Shown here: positions 1 to 10,933 of the stretch, in pieces | Layout: every line of letters begins with the position of its first letter | Position numbering within the stretch: position 1 is the stretch's first letter | NCBI GenBank assembly: GCA_022495995.1 | Contig: JAFEMH010004894.1 | Span: 123,306 to 187,305 of the forward strand | Source of the DNA: Adenophora triphylla var. japonica | Lineage: Eukaryota; Streptophyta; Magnoliopsida; Asterales; Campanulaceae | Direction of reading: 5' to 3' | DNA length: 64,000 nucleotides | Notes under the pieces: generated by a model | Database searches by the model: none | Told to the model about the DNA's origin: nothing | The model's input: only the letters and a program-made list of their open reading frames with translations | Position numbers and translations under genes: made by a program

Positions 1-146
1 CATACATAAGCTGCAAATTTTGAAGAACAAATGTTCAATATTTAATACTCACACATGTAACAATTAAAATGAAATTTTAAACGGGATGCCTTATTTGCAA
101 TCACTTTATATTGTTATACAGATGTAGGAAAAAGTTTTAGCAGTAG
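1..146 (+). mobile_element. Helitron, left segment upstream of the E1 insertion
   Basis: AT-rich DNA directly left of the E1 target duplication AGTAG (142-146). It continues after the second AGTAG at 19984, which leads within about 400 bases into the Helitron Rep/helicase gene. This stretch is therefore inferred to be the 5' non-coding part of that Helitron, whose 5' end lies before the window. I see no coding exon in it. Confidence 0.6.
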
Positions 147-432
147 TGTAAGTGCTCCAATTTGAGTTGTTAGCATTTTCGTTGGAAAATTAACGAAAAT
201 TTTAACATTTCTAACATTTCTAACAATTCCTAACATTCCTAACAAAGTGAGGGTAGATTAGAGATTGCCATTTTAAGATAAACCATGGAAAAGAATCAAA
301 AAAGCAAAAGAAATGGTCAAAAACCCGAAATAGAAGTGGCTGGAACATTTTCTGGTTGCTTAATTTGAATTTTATTCTTCCTGTCCAAAGCCTGGAGCAG
401 CATTTAATGAACAGTGCACGCCTACATTAGGA

Positions 433-473
433 TCCGCGCGGACATATATGTAATTTCAGAGTGCCTATAAATT
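433..473 (+). promoter_or_regulatory. E1 LTR promoter: GC palindrome plus TATA box
   Basis: The perfect 10-bp palindrome TCCGCGCGGA (433-442) is followed 23 bases later by TATAAATT (466-473). The same arrangement recurs in the 3' LTR (palindrome 18444-18453). The palindrome also occurs in front of the two antisense genes (12549-12558 and 16022-16031). The TATA box is a standard LTR promoter element; the role of the palindrome is inferred from position only. Confidence 0.65.
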
Positions 474-1838
474 GAGGCCTTCAGTCACAGAAATAAGGAG
501 GAACAACACATTTTACAACTGCAACTTGGCGAAAAATAGGGAGAAAACAGTGGGAATTCACTTGAATTGCCACCATTTTCTCTTGAATCTTTTCCAAATC
601 CCACTCACTCAAAACATTTTCAAATCACTCTCATACATACACTAACCCAAGCTCAAATCACCCCTTAGGAGGAGGATTAAAGAGAAAACATAGAGGACTT
701 CATTGTTATCTACTTGTTTTCTCTTTGACCAACTCTAATCACAAGCCCTAAACACATTCAAACCCTAAACACATTCAAACCCTAAACACATTCAAGCCTT
801 GAATCCATTCAAACACAAAATACAAAGAAGATAGGTATAACCACCTTCTCCTTACCCTAAAATTCTCTCATCCATGCATGCATTTTCAAACTCCAAAATG
901 TAGTTTGTTCATCTTCTTGCCCTAGATTCAAGAGGATCACCATGGAAGTTCATCTCCATGGATGATCCTCTACAAGGATCAACATTACTTTCAAAGTACT
1001 TTTACTTACTTGCAAACATGTTTTCAAAACCCTAAAAATCATTTTCATACATCAAATCTTGATTTCAAAGGATAAAATTCCCCTTCCCAAGCAAATGAAA
1101 TGCTTAAGTCCTAATGTACCCTAAGGATGGCTTGATATAGTAGATCACCACTAAAATGTCTAGTGACTACTAATCAAAGCCTAAGGAAATGGGGACAAGC
1201 ATGGATGCCAAACCCCTTTTAAAATCGTGTTTTTCTTCATGAGGAAGTTGCTGTCCAGTAGCCTTTCTCTAAGACCTCTGTCCATGGTCTAATTTTTTGG
1301 ACATACAGAAACTTGGAATTTGGTGTTGACTACAAAAAACTTTTTGTATCCAACATCCAGATATTTCCATAAATATATTTACTTTATTTTTTTCGTGAGT
1401 AAAACTCCCTTTTTCAAATTTTCTTTTAAAAGTCAGTTCCTCAGTCTCTGGAAATCCAGATTTCATATCTGGGATTCCCATAAGGTTTTGGTCCACCAAA
1501 TCACCTCCAAATGGGAAATTTCTTTTACAGAAACCTTATTTAAGTTGTTTTGAACAAATTTCATTCTCGGACTTTCCCCAGATTCTGATATTTTTAAGCC
1601 CTTAAACCCATTTTAAAATCAAATGTCCACTGCCTTATTCATTCTGGCAGAAATGTTTTTCAACTTCAAAAAATCTTTTGAGTCCCAAAACTCAACCCAA
1701 AAATCACACCAAAAATCAGGAGATTTGTTCAAAGTCAAATAAAAAGTTCCCAATTTTTACTTCTTAGTTTGAACTTATTTCGGCCAAAACACACACACAC
1801 ACACACACACACACAAATGGTTTTTAATGCTTGGAAGA

Positions 1839-1851
1839 CTCGTTTTACGAG
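1839..1851 (+). other. Conserved U5 hairpin CTCGTTTTACGAG
   Basis: Five-base perfect stem CTCGT/ACGAG with a TTT loop, just after the (AC)n run of the LTR. The same 13 bases lie at 57514-57526 in the LTR of E2 (minus strand), although the surrounding LTR sequence is mostly diverged. Conservation points to an RNA or termination function in R/U5; this is inference. Confidence 0.5.
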
Positions 1852-2007
1852 GCATTCCGGGTGAACACTAACGTTCTTCCCGGCGTGTAACGTGACCTCC
1901 GAACCCAAATCTCTAATCTCAGGCATTTTTCAATGTTTTGGCCCTTAAAACAAAAATGGCGTGGCGACTCCGTGTTTTTTCGATTGATCGGGTACACATC
2001 GTTACAG

Positions 2008-2025
2008 TGGCGACTCCGATGGGGA
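2008..2025 (+). other. E1 primer-binding site
   Basis: TGGCGACTCCGATGGGGA starts one base after the 5' LTR end. It has the length and TGG start of a tRNA 3'-end complement and resembles the primer sites of Ogre/Tat elements, often reported as tRNA-Arg. The tRNA identity was not checked. Confidence 0.7.
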
Positions 2026-3304
2026 TTAAATAAGCTTTATCTTAAAAAATAATGATATTTGGTATATTGGTGAAAACCATTAAACTTTCCGTTATCGCCT
2101 CCTAACACGAGTCGGGGATAAATTGTGGTTTAACAATCCCACGTACCGGAATCATTGTTTTAAAAAAAAAGCTTTTGAGGGTCAAGCTTCCGTCCCGGTA
2201 TTTGAAATCATTTGTGGTGTGTGTGTTGATTTTTCACATTTTCGTGTTGCTCTGGCCGCCTTGGAAAAGTCAAAATTTTGACTATCGGATCCGTCTCTTT
2301 GAATTTTGAACTATGTGCTTATATGTTCATTTGCTTTCAAAAAAAAATTCCAAAAAAAAAATTTTTCAAAAAAAAAAGATTTTCAAAAAAAAAAGGATTT
2401 ATCAAAAAGAAAATTTTCAAAAAAAAATCATGCATCATACTTTTTAAGACACATGAAAAATTTCTATTTTACTCAGAAAAAAAAAGATAGACTGCTTGCA
2501 CACTACGTGCACGTGACCTTACACTGCACACTACGTCCCTAACCCGGGGAAATCCCTGTCGCGGCCCGTTTGGTCTTATTACGCCTCTCGGTGCAAGCAC
2601 GGGACTACCCAAACATCCCATGGAGCCTCGTGTCGACCATGCACTTGTCCGTGACACACTTTGTCCGAGACCCGGTTGGTTTTTAGTCTGGTCTGTGTCA
2701 TGCCCTGTCTGTGTATAGACCTTTCCTTTCAAGCCTTAGTCGGCATACCAAGTCAATATCTTTCGGGACCCTAATCAGTCGAAGTCCTGCCGGTTTTCCG
2801 TCACGGGCTTTGACCAGATATTGACTGGCGCCTTTACTTTGACTCTGACTGGCACAAATTATACATTGACTCCCAGCATGACACTGAGTCATCAAGAATT
2901 AACGATTATTCCATGCCTAATTGACGACAAGTCAAGATCAATTGTGGACATTTATCAGTCCGAATCATGCCGACTTTTTTGTCGAGCCCTCGGACATGAT
3001 CTTGACTTTGACGTCAGCTTTGTCCGTAATTTACATCGAATGCTCGTTAAGACTCGATTACCCGCCAGACTTTTAGGATCATTTTCGGTCGGTGGGATCC
3101 GCTTGCCCTATAGGACCCTCGCTCGGGGCTGTCCACCCTGGGAGGTCGAAATACAGGTGGAATACGAGGGGCTTATAGACGTAGTGACGGGGCCCACTGA
3201 TCCAGGATCCAGAGTAGTTTGCGAAAAAGAAGAGCAATCTTTTCCAACCGATTAGGTTAATAAAACATGTTTTAAGTAAACAAGAACAAATAACTGCATG
3301 TTGC
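2026..3304 (+). other. E1 leader between primer site and gag
   Basis: Long untranslated-looking leader. At 2335-2435 it contains A-runs separated by short T-rich spacers, giving lysine-rich open frames that I do not regard as genes. A 144-codon open stretch at 2821-3255 has no recognisable domain. Ogre elements often have an extra frame upstream of gag, so it could be a remnant, but nothing in the sequence supports that. Confidence 0.4.
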
Positions 3305-5928
3305 ATGAGCCCAAAGCCCAAACACTTACCCTCCTTCATTCCCAGACATCTGAACCCTCGTGTCTTTCCCCCCGCAGCTCCTCACAAAGGTTGGTTCCAG
3401 ACACCGGGTCACCGTTTGATCAGTTGGGAAGAGTCAAGCGCATCGTCAACTTCGCCGTTTGTTCCGACTCCGGGTTTCAGAATGTCTGCATCAGCTGGTA
3501 ATGAAGGGGATAACGTCACTCCGCCTCCCGGGACCCCTCAGACAGAACAGCAGTGGAATCAGTTAGCAGAACAGATGAGATTACGACAGGAAGCACAGCT
3601 GAATAGCCTTATGGAGGCTATCAAAAGCCACGGTTTGGCCGCCAGCCTCAATCCCGATGGCACCTTCACCGTGGAAGAGGAAGAGGATGCCGATCCCACT
3701 CTCGGCTGCCCTGACTACTCCAGGATGCCACCACCCACCTCCTATGGTACCACTACCAGAACCCATGCTCCTCGATCTTCGGGTCAGCCAGCTCCCCAGC
3801 TTCAGACTACTGGATCCATGCAACCTGACGGGGCAAATCAGTTCGCAGTTCCTCAGTGGGGACAAAGCCAGTACGGAATGTCTTCTCATGGTTGGGGATA
3901 CCTCGGAATGCCACAGCAAATTGGGATCTCGCCCCAGTTTGGAACCGATCAGTCCGGACCTTCACAGCAGCAGTTTGGAATGCCGCCACAACTGGTTCGG
4001 CATGCCACAACCGATCAGAGCCCCTCCTCAGAATGATACTAGCTCAGTTGCTCCTCACACATCTCTCACAAATCCATTTCTCACTCAAGGTCCGATGGGT
4101 TACCAGACCTCCATCCCGGTTTCGTCAGAATCACCAGGACCGCAGTACCCCCCTGGTTATACACCATCGCCTCAGCCAGCCATGCAATTCAACAGTCAGG
4201 GACCGCACCTAAGCCTACTTATGGGTCTCACTCCGGAAATCCAAGCTATCCGGCTACATCAGATCGCCTCCACCCACTTTGGCGGTTGAAAATCAACAGC
4301 AGGCCGCAAGGTTCTATCCCTTCGCCCGTGCTCCTACTCATGCTCCCAGGGCAATTTGGGCCAAGGACAGGTTTTCACCTACGTCCCCGGATCAGCCGTT
4401 CCCTCCACCAGTCTGCCGCCAGTGGTAGCTCCTCTCTCTAGCTCATCCACTAGTTTGAACGCAATGGCTCCGCCACAAGACCCTCATCTGGCCTGGTTCA
4501 TGGAGCAACATAAGGAAATGAAAGCGCAGACTACCGAATTGACCGCTAAGAAGTCCGCTCTTCGGCCTACCGACCCGGACTCCATCGTTCCCCTGCCTCA
4601 CAAATTTGTTATGCCGAATCTGGACCTCTTTGATGGTACTGCATGCCCGAAAACTCATCTGGACACGTATACCTTGGCGATGAAGGCCAAAGGTTGTACC
4701 AATCAGCAGTTGGCTGACTATTTCAGTCTATCTTTGAAATCCAGTGCCTTAAAATGGTTCTTCCGCTTAAAACCCGAGGCCAGGGCTACATGGGACCAGA
4801 TTACTAATGCCTTCACGAGAAAAGTACAAGGCTAACTTGGAATGGGAAACAAATAGAGTTGATCTCAGACAACGGTGCGGCGTCCCGACGAGAATGTTGG
4901 GGATTTCTACAAGCGGTGGAATGCAAACTCGGTGAGATGGCAATCCCTCCTTCGAAGAGGAGCAATCGGACATCTTTCGTCATGCTCGAAACCACATCGA
5001 GAGCCTCCCTCAGCCACTTCCCGTACTCGGACTTACGGGCCATGGTTAACTCCGCAGCCTATGTTTGAAAAGGCTTACAATCGAACCGGATGCTGCAAGC
5101 ACGTATATCGGGCTCCTCCTTCAAACACCTCCCTGCTCCCCGCTAAAGGCAAAGAGGTGATTAATTATGCGGACAGAATGTAATAACACAACTCCTTTTG
5201 CTCCCGTAAAACCATCCGAGCCTGTGCCACGGGTCATGAACCTCGAAAACTTTGGAATGCCTCTGAACGACATCTTTAGGGGACTGGTGAAGGAAGGCTT
5301 GCTGCGGCCTTTGGAGAATTTCCAACCCAGGAATCCGAACGCTCCTGTGGATACCTCAAAGTATTGTGCTTTTCATCAAGCCCACGGACATCCGATCGAC
5401 AACCGCTTCACTCAAAAGGCGATCCAAGGCTTGATAGAGCAAGGAAAGTTGGAAGGCCCCGAAGGGCCTAATACGATCAAAAATCCTCTCGCAAGGAACC
5501 ATAATCAGGTAAATATGATTGAATGCGGAGAACCTTCGCATGCCCAGGAAGATGCCGATGAAGGTCCCCAAATACCCATGGCCAACCTTGTCGAGGATCC
5601 TGAATTCGGATTCCCCCTCAACTTTGAGGATAATGAACAAGTTAGCCCAACTTGGTCTCATGTCAGAGATTTCTTGCAAGAATACGAGGCCCGCCATTTC
5701 TCGGATGAAGGGAAAGCTGATACTAAAGAACTGGGGCTGTTCCGGTCAAAACATGAGAAAATCACTTACACAAGATGGTTAGAACAATCGAGAAGAATCG
5801 AGCAAGAAAGCTTCAGGCGGGCACCTGTACTGGGGCTTATCAGCAAAGAGGCCGAAGAACATCTGGAGCTAGTACTCTTCTGCAAATTGGTTTTGGGAGA
5901 GGCCGAATGTGATCCCGAGAACAAATAA
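3305..5928 (+). pseudogene. gag: E1 gag (broken)
   Basis: Capsid protein gene of the element, split over three frames. The first part (3305-4036) is a Q/P/G-rich N-terminal region. The second (4356-4835) carries the retrotransposon gag core: the motif LFDGTACPKTHLDTYTLAMK, then LKWFFRLKP and TWDQITNAF, the usual layout of the gag domain. The next stretch keeps RPDENVGDFYKRWN in another frame (4875-). The third part (5167-5928) has a nucleocapsid-like YCAFHQAHGHPIDNR, in which the last zinc-binding cysteine expected for this branch appears replaced. At least two frameshifts, near 4030 and 4830, stop it from being read through. Gag normally forms the virus-like particle in the cytoplasm. The family call is firm for the gag core and weaker for the flanks. 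Confidence 0.75.
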
Positions 5929-6044
5929 GAATCGTAAGAGGAGGATTCCTTCTATATCCTCGCCTGAGTCAAATACGTGCCACCCTCTCACTCTTCCCCG
6001 CAGCTTCGGGAGGAGAAGCTGAGTCACAATTACCACTTCCGGGA

Positions 6045-7041
6045 ATGGGAGCATATGACAATTTCTGCGGTTGCACACACCCTTATTCCCCTAACGGGTT
6101 TGATCGGCGCTCCCTCTCGGCCGAAATCCCAATTGTATGGGAAGATGATTCCGATGACAGCGATGATGATGATGATGACGAGAGCGAAGAGTCAACTGAG
6201 GCCCCAGATCCGGAATCAATCTGGAATAATCAGGCCGGAAATAATACCATGGGAGCCAGACACAATGGTTGGTTGTCAGCAAGCGACGATGAAGAACCAC
6301 CAGAAAATGCAAGCCAAATGCCAATAGGGACGGGCCCCCAAGAGCTGCACCTGTGGTCAGTGTCCGGATACTTCAGAGGATGAGGGATAACAAAGCCCGC
6401 GCCCAGATCCGTACACATCCGAAATCCTAGAACACAATGTTCCTTATAAGAACCTAGCCGGTGAATGGAGAGGGTTCATTGAAGCACTGGTCGAGAATGG
6501 AGGGTTTCAACGACCAGAAGATGAAAAATTCGTGAACGTCATCGGATCTTTTTCCTCTTTCCCGAGAACGGATGGCATAACAACCGTGAGGGTCACAACC
6601 GGGGCGCTTGAGCACAACGAGTGCCTGCAATCACTGAAAAGGGTTATTGATCTAAATGCTCCCCAGTGGCTTTCATACCTATGGATCCACATGACGCCTT
6701 CCTAATTGCTCCAGCCCGACAATGACCCCGGTGCTCCTTATTTGGACCTGCATCTATCGAGCCGCTACATCAAACTCCGAGGGGGAACGTTGTCTATCCT
6801 TTACTTGTGGTCGCCTCTACTTGCAAGGGTGAAAGAAAGAAGATGTATGATGAGATGGAGGCCGATAGGCCATAAGACCGAAGACACTTCGGAAGACGAA
6901 TATGAAACCGAGGACACGAAGGCCATGAAGTTTCCCGGGTCTCGAGCACGTGGATGTCTTAGAGTTCAACACCGCCTACCATGCTTGGGGAAAGGGTTTT
7001 CGTGCATCCGATCCAAAGCTAATAGTCGAGGATCTCGTTAG
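6045..7041 (+). pseudogene. E1 region between gag and protease, acidic
   Basis: Fragments of a once-continuous reading frame. At 6045-6383 lies GAYDNFCGCTHPYSPNGFDR followed by an acidic D/E/S stretch. From about 6420 a second frame reads EHNVPYKNLAGEWRGFIEAL and continues with several frame changes to 7041. I do not recognise a domain. Its position between gag and protease suggests the C-terminal extension of gag or a linker of the gag-pol precursor. The acidic repeat of GAT codons near 6160 is a local low-complexity feature. Confidence 0.4.
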
Positions 7042-7481
7042 AGAGAGGGAAACTAACTCCCATCCTCCCCAATGAGAAAATAACCATGGTCGATCAAATC
7101 CGCGCCCAAAACAAAGTAACACTCCTGTCGTGGTTACCCAAGAAGAGGTCACCTTTCCCGAATGTATTTCACTCTCGAGAAGTCCCTGAAACCGGCATGA
7201 TACCGGATGCGCCCCACACAGTGCTATAATCATCTCCAAATTCCGAGTATTACGTAAAGGAACCGTAATGGCCGCACTATACCGGGATGAAACCGAAAAG
7301 CCGCCGAGCCCCGAGAATAGCAACTCTTGTTGTATGATAACTATGAGCAAGGCAAAGCTATGGGAGCGAATCGCAGGATGCCCTAGCTCTTTGGGCCATC
7401 CAGTGGGGCAACAACACAACCCCGCACTCAAAAGCCTCGTGACTTGGGAAGCGCTTATAAGGGCCGCCCAGAAGGAGCCGC
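7042..7481 (+). other. E1 degenerate pol linker
   Basis: Continues the gag-pol region without an open frame of useful length. No motif was recognised. It is interpreted as a frameshifted linker between the acidic region and protease. Confidence 0.35.
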
Positions 7482-8441
7482 ATGTGCCTCAAGCTCACCC
7501 TCACCGTTGCTAGACTCCGTCGTAACCAAAGCTGGCCGATAGCCAAAAAGGCTCCCCCGTTGACCTTAGCAGCATTGAAGAAATCTAGTCAAGAAGCCAC
7601 TGATGAGGAAGTCAACCTGTTGACCCGATCCGGGCAAATCTTCCAAGGGAATCCCAAGACAGATAAGAAGATAGCAGATCAAGCATCCGGAGAAAACCGT
7701 AATCCCGGTGTCAAGAAAGCCGAAGCTCCTAACCCGGAGAAAGAGGACCCCGTGCTCACCCAGTTGAAGCAAACACAGGCCAACATCTCTCTATGGTCCC
7801 TGCTCACCTCATCCTATCCCCACAAGCTAAAGCTGGAAGAAAGCCTGGCTCGCACTCTGGTGCCCATCGATGCTACTCCCGGTGACGTGGTGCAATTAAT
7901 TGGGAACATCCACTATGGGAACATAATCACTTTCACAGATCTCGATCTCCCTCAATTCTGGGCGGATCACAACGAGCCTCTCTTCATCACAGTCCAATTG
8001 GATGAACGACGCCTCCTCGGGTCCCGGTTGACAATGGGTCCTAATGAATATTCTTCCCAAGAAGATCATGAGCTCGCTTGACATCAAGTCCACGTACTTG
8101 AAACCTTCCTCCCTCACAGCCAAAGCTACGACCCGACATCCCGAGCATTCCTGAGTTGCTACTTTGGACCTCTCGTTTGGCCGTAAATTGATACCTTTGG
8201 AATTCCGTGTTATCGACATCCCGATCACTTTTAATGCCTTACTAGGAAGACCTTGGCCGCATCAGCCAAGGGTCGCCTCAAGCCTCCACCAGGTGTGAAA
8301 TTCGTCTCGAATGGGGACTCGACAACTATTTACGGGGATCTAGTCACCTCGAGGGCACGGATACAGTGGAATACCTATTCGGAAATCAAACATGATGAGG
8401 AAGGTCTCATGCTAACAGGTTTCACTGGCCGAGCCTCCTAA
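7482..8441 (+). pseudogene. E1 aspartic protease region (broken)
   Basis: A frame at 7482-8081 contains DPVLTQLKQTQANISLWSLL and TFTDLDLPQFWADHNEPLFI, the conserved lead-in to the Tat/Ogre protease. The active-site DNGS is encoded at 8030-8041, but a stop follows at once in that frame, and the continuation (NILPKKIMSSLDIK) is in another frame. Further on are ITFNALLGRPWPH, the typical C-terminal flap/LGRP segment of retropepsin, and KFVSNGDSTTIYGD (up to about 8340). The enzyme would cleave the Gag-Pol precursor. As written it cannot be made without frameshifts. Confidence 0.7.
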
Positions 8442-9690
8442 GGCCCAAGTTTGCAACATAGATCCGACGATCACTCGGGATAAAATCCCTCCTAGCCTTG
8501 AAAATGATGAGGAAGATGAGCTATCTACCCGGCCTCGGTCTAGGGAAACACCAACAAGGAACTCACAAACTCATCGAGGTGAAAGGACAGTAAAACTCGC
8601 CACGGCTGGGATATGAGGCCACCTCAAATGACACCGCGAAAGAAAAAGAATTTGCTCTACAAAGGAAAGAAGCTATCACAGAAGGGTCCCGGTCAACAAC
8701 CCTAAATCTCTCCCTTTCGCCCTAATTTGGCCGACTACTTCAGAAAGGGTCCCACACAACCGGTAACATCACAGAGCCCACTCCTACAGTATGGGTGGGC
8801 TGAAGCTAGGATAGCCTCAACAAGTTCGGGGAGCCAAAGCTAACTCCGGTCCGTAGAATGTTTCGGACCTACCCAAGATACCCGGGGCTACCACTACCAT
8901 GAAGAGTGAGTACACTTTCAAAGGCGTGCCAAGCCTAGTGGAACAATTCGAGAAGCTCACAACCACAATTCCTACTGCCCAGGAAGGTCCGAAACCTGAG
9001 TTTGAATTGATCGTACCGAAAGCCAAAGCCACGTGTCTTTTCGATGATTGGGATGGTCCGATTATGCAAAGCAGCTTATTCGGGAAGAGATCCAGTGCCG
9101 GACTGATTGATTTCAGCTCGCCAAAGAAATGGTAGCGATGATCGAGGAAGGAGCACGTAAAACAAGATAATTCCCGAGTCATGACGCCCGACGATGCCAT
9201 TAAAGAATCGGGAAACTCTCTCAGGCCCGTCCGCGACCAAAGAAGAAATGATCACCAAGCCTGGATTGGTCCCCCATCCCTTTGTGTCAATCTATTTAGA
9301 GTCTTCCGAGTCCCTCAATGTCAAGATCAAGTCTCTAGATTCGTCCGACGGCCTTACGCCTGAAGACTACGAGTCTGTAGCAAATGCTGTATTTCTTTTC
9401 GTTCCTAATGAAATGACGAACCTTCCTGAGTATCCCCTGATTGCCACTTTAACTAATGATAAATTAACTAATAACTTAAAAACATTTAATAATGATTCAT
9501 TAGATAAAGAAGCAGACACATTAAATAAACAAAAAAAAAGAAGAGAACAAAAATCTTTAGCAGGTTGTTCGGAAAGAGGAAAATCGAGCCCAAGCTGCCG
9601 AAGAGATTTTGACAAGTGTGAATTTGGGAACTGCGGAAGAGCCTAAAGAGACGCAGATTGGTAGTTTCTTCGAGGAAACTGGAAAGGATG
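8442..9690 (+). pseudogene. E1 segment just upstream of the missing reverse transcriptase
   Basis: Broken reading frames that in complete Tat/Ogre elements lead into RT. Recognisable are the stretch at 8899-9135 (SEYTFKGVPSLVEQFEKLTT) and, near 9614-9670, a frame reading NLGTAEEPKETQIG, the short motif that normally stands a few dozen residues before the RT domain. The RT itself does not follow. An A-rich insertion-like patch (9450-9550) encodes N/K/L-rich sequence unlike its neighbours. Confidence 0.6.
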
Positions 9691-10403
9691 CCCTACAAAA
9701 TCCTACAAGGTCCTCAACTCAAGGAAAGTAGCCCTCTTCATCAAAGAAAACATCATATGCAGATACGGGTTGCCAGCCGAAATCATCTCCGATAATGGAT
9801 CCCACTTTGAAGGGGAATGCGACAGGCTGCTGGCGGAATTCAGAATAACCCATCACAAGTCATCTCCCAATAGACCCCAAACCAACGGAGCTGTTGAAGC
9901 AGCAAACAAGACTTTAGAAAACATCATTCGGAAAATGGCTGTCCGAGGTCGAGATTGGCCCGAGAAACTACACTGCACTCGGGCTACAGTAACATCGCCG
10001 AACCGCAACGGGGGAGACACCGTTTGCCCTCACGTACGCGATGGAAGCCGTGCTCCCAATCGAGCTAGAAATCCCCTCACTCCGTGTGCTGTTGGAAAGC
10101 CAGATCAACGAGGTCGAATGGCTCCAAAGTCGTCATGATGAATTGGCCCTACTAGATGAGCGCCGATTGAAAGCAATGGAACATATCCGAGCTTACCAAG
10201 GGAGAATGGCCAGAGCCTTCGACAAGAAAGTAAAGTATCGGGAGATCCGAGAAGGTGACCTCGTTTTGAAAGAGAAGCCCCCACCCGTGTCAACCCGCTG
10301 CAAATGGGAACCCGTCTGGGTCGGGCCATACGTCGTTCGTAAGATCTTCTCCGAGGAGCCATGCAACTTGCACTCGACGGAAATCCTTTGTACACCCAAA
10401 TAA
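9691..10403 (+). pseudogene. E1 integrase, C-terminal half only
   Basis: Begins abruptly in the integrase catalytic core. The frame reads KVALFIKENIICRYGLP, then EIISDNGSHFEGE (the second catalytic Asp in SDNG), then HKSSPNRPQTNGAVEAANKT (catalytic Glu in GAVEAAN). After a frameshift near 10000 it goes on in 10041-10403 with VLPIELEIPSLRV, DERRLKAMEHIRAYQGRMAR and the C-terminal GDLVLKEK / WVGPYVVRKIF. The HHCC zinc finger and the first catalytic Asp are missing, together with all of RT and RNase H. The integrase would insert the DNA copy; this remnant cannot. Confidence 0.85.
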
Positions 10404-10521
10404 TGGTGACAAGCCGCGCAGATACTACGCGTAAAAACACCGAGTCAAAAAAATAAAAAATAAAACAAAAAAAAAGAAAAAATATATCAAAAAAAAAGAG
10501 TGCTAAAAGAGTAATACCCAA

Positions 10522-10552
10522 CTAGGTTGAAAACCCGAAAAGGGCGACCTAG
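10522..10552 (+). other. Two-tier hairpin after integrase
   Basis: CTAGGT (10522-10527) pairs with ACCTAG (10547-10552); inside them CCC-GAAAA-GGG forms a second stem. It is followed by A-rich DNA (10554-10636) built from CAAAAAAA blocks. It lies just past the integrase stop. The function is unknown; an RNA signal in the 3' untranslated part is possible. Confidence 0.45.
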
Positions 10553-10641
10553 GTAAAAAACAGGGTTGCACCAAAAAAAAACAAAACAAAAAAAAACAAA
10601 AAAAAAAAAACAAAAAAAAAAAAAAAAACAAAAAACCGGGT

Positions 10642-10684
10642 CGAACTACGGAGACTGAGCCCTTTGTCCGAAGGGAACGTAGGC
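10642..10684 (+). other. E1 copy 1 of the 'GAACTACG...hairpin...ACGTAGG' motif
   Basis: CGAACTACG, then CCCTT-TGTCCG-AAGGG able to form a stem, then AACGTAGGC. Four more copies lie near the 3' end (16943, 17421, 17722, 18007), and two in E2 on the minus strand (near 58820 and 58995). The stem bases differ between copies in a compensatory way. Confidence 0.5.
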
Positions 10685-10933
10685 AAATAAACGGTTCGGT
10701 CTAAAACACAAATAAAAGTCATACTTTGACATCAATACACCGATCGTACCATGAAAGCGTCTCGAAAAACTCTAAAGCAATTCACATATTCATTACAGCT
10801 TAAAAGCTTTTTGATGAGTCTAAGCCCGGTTCATTCCTACAACCGGGCAACTGCTAAGAGAAACTAAAATACATAATCAAACTAATGTGTTCGCTACGAC
10901 AAGAAAGGGATACTCGGAAAACTCGAGGTCACT
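10685..10933. other. E1 non-coding stretch after integrase
   Basis: I see no gene or strong repeat here. It separates the sense pol remnant from the 3' end of the first antisense gene. Confidence 0.35.

Larger units (their letters stand above)
147..2006 (+). repeat. E1 5' LTR
   Basis: 1860 bases, TG...CA ends, about 98 percent identical by eye to the copy at 18158-19983. The other copy lacks about 34 bases corresponding to the region near 1370-1405. It holds a TATA box (466-473), an (AC)n microsatellite near 1790-1815, a perfect CTCGT-TTT-ACGAG hairpin (1839-1851) and a copy of the primer-site start (1961-1972). A run of 'aaccctaaacacattc' repeats lies near 745-800. Confidence 0.95.

Noticed and set aside
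1269..1553. Open frames on both strands of the E1 5' LTR
   Set aside because: Short, without motifs, and not preserved in the 3' LTR copy, which has a 34-base gap there.
2278..2542. Lysine-rich small proteins near 2300-2500
   Set aside because: Overlapping frames made by A-runs in the leader; low-complexity sequence, no support as genes.
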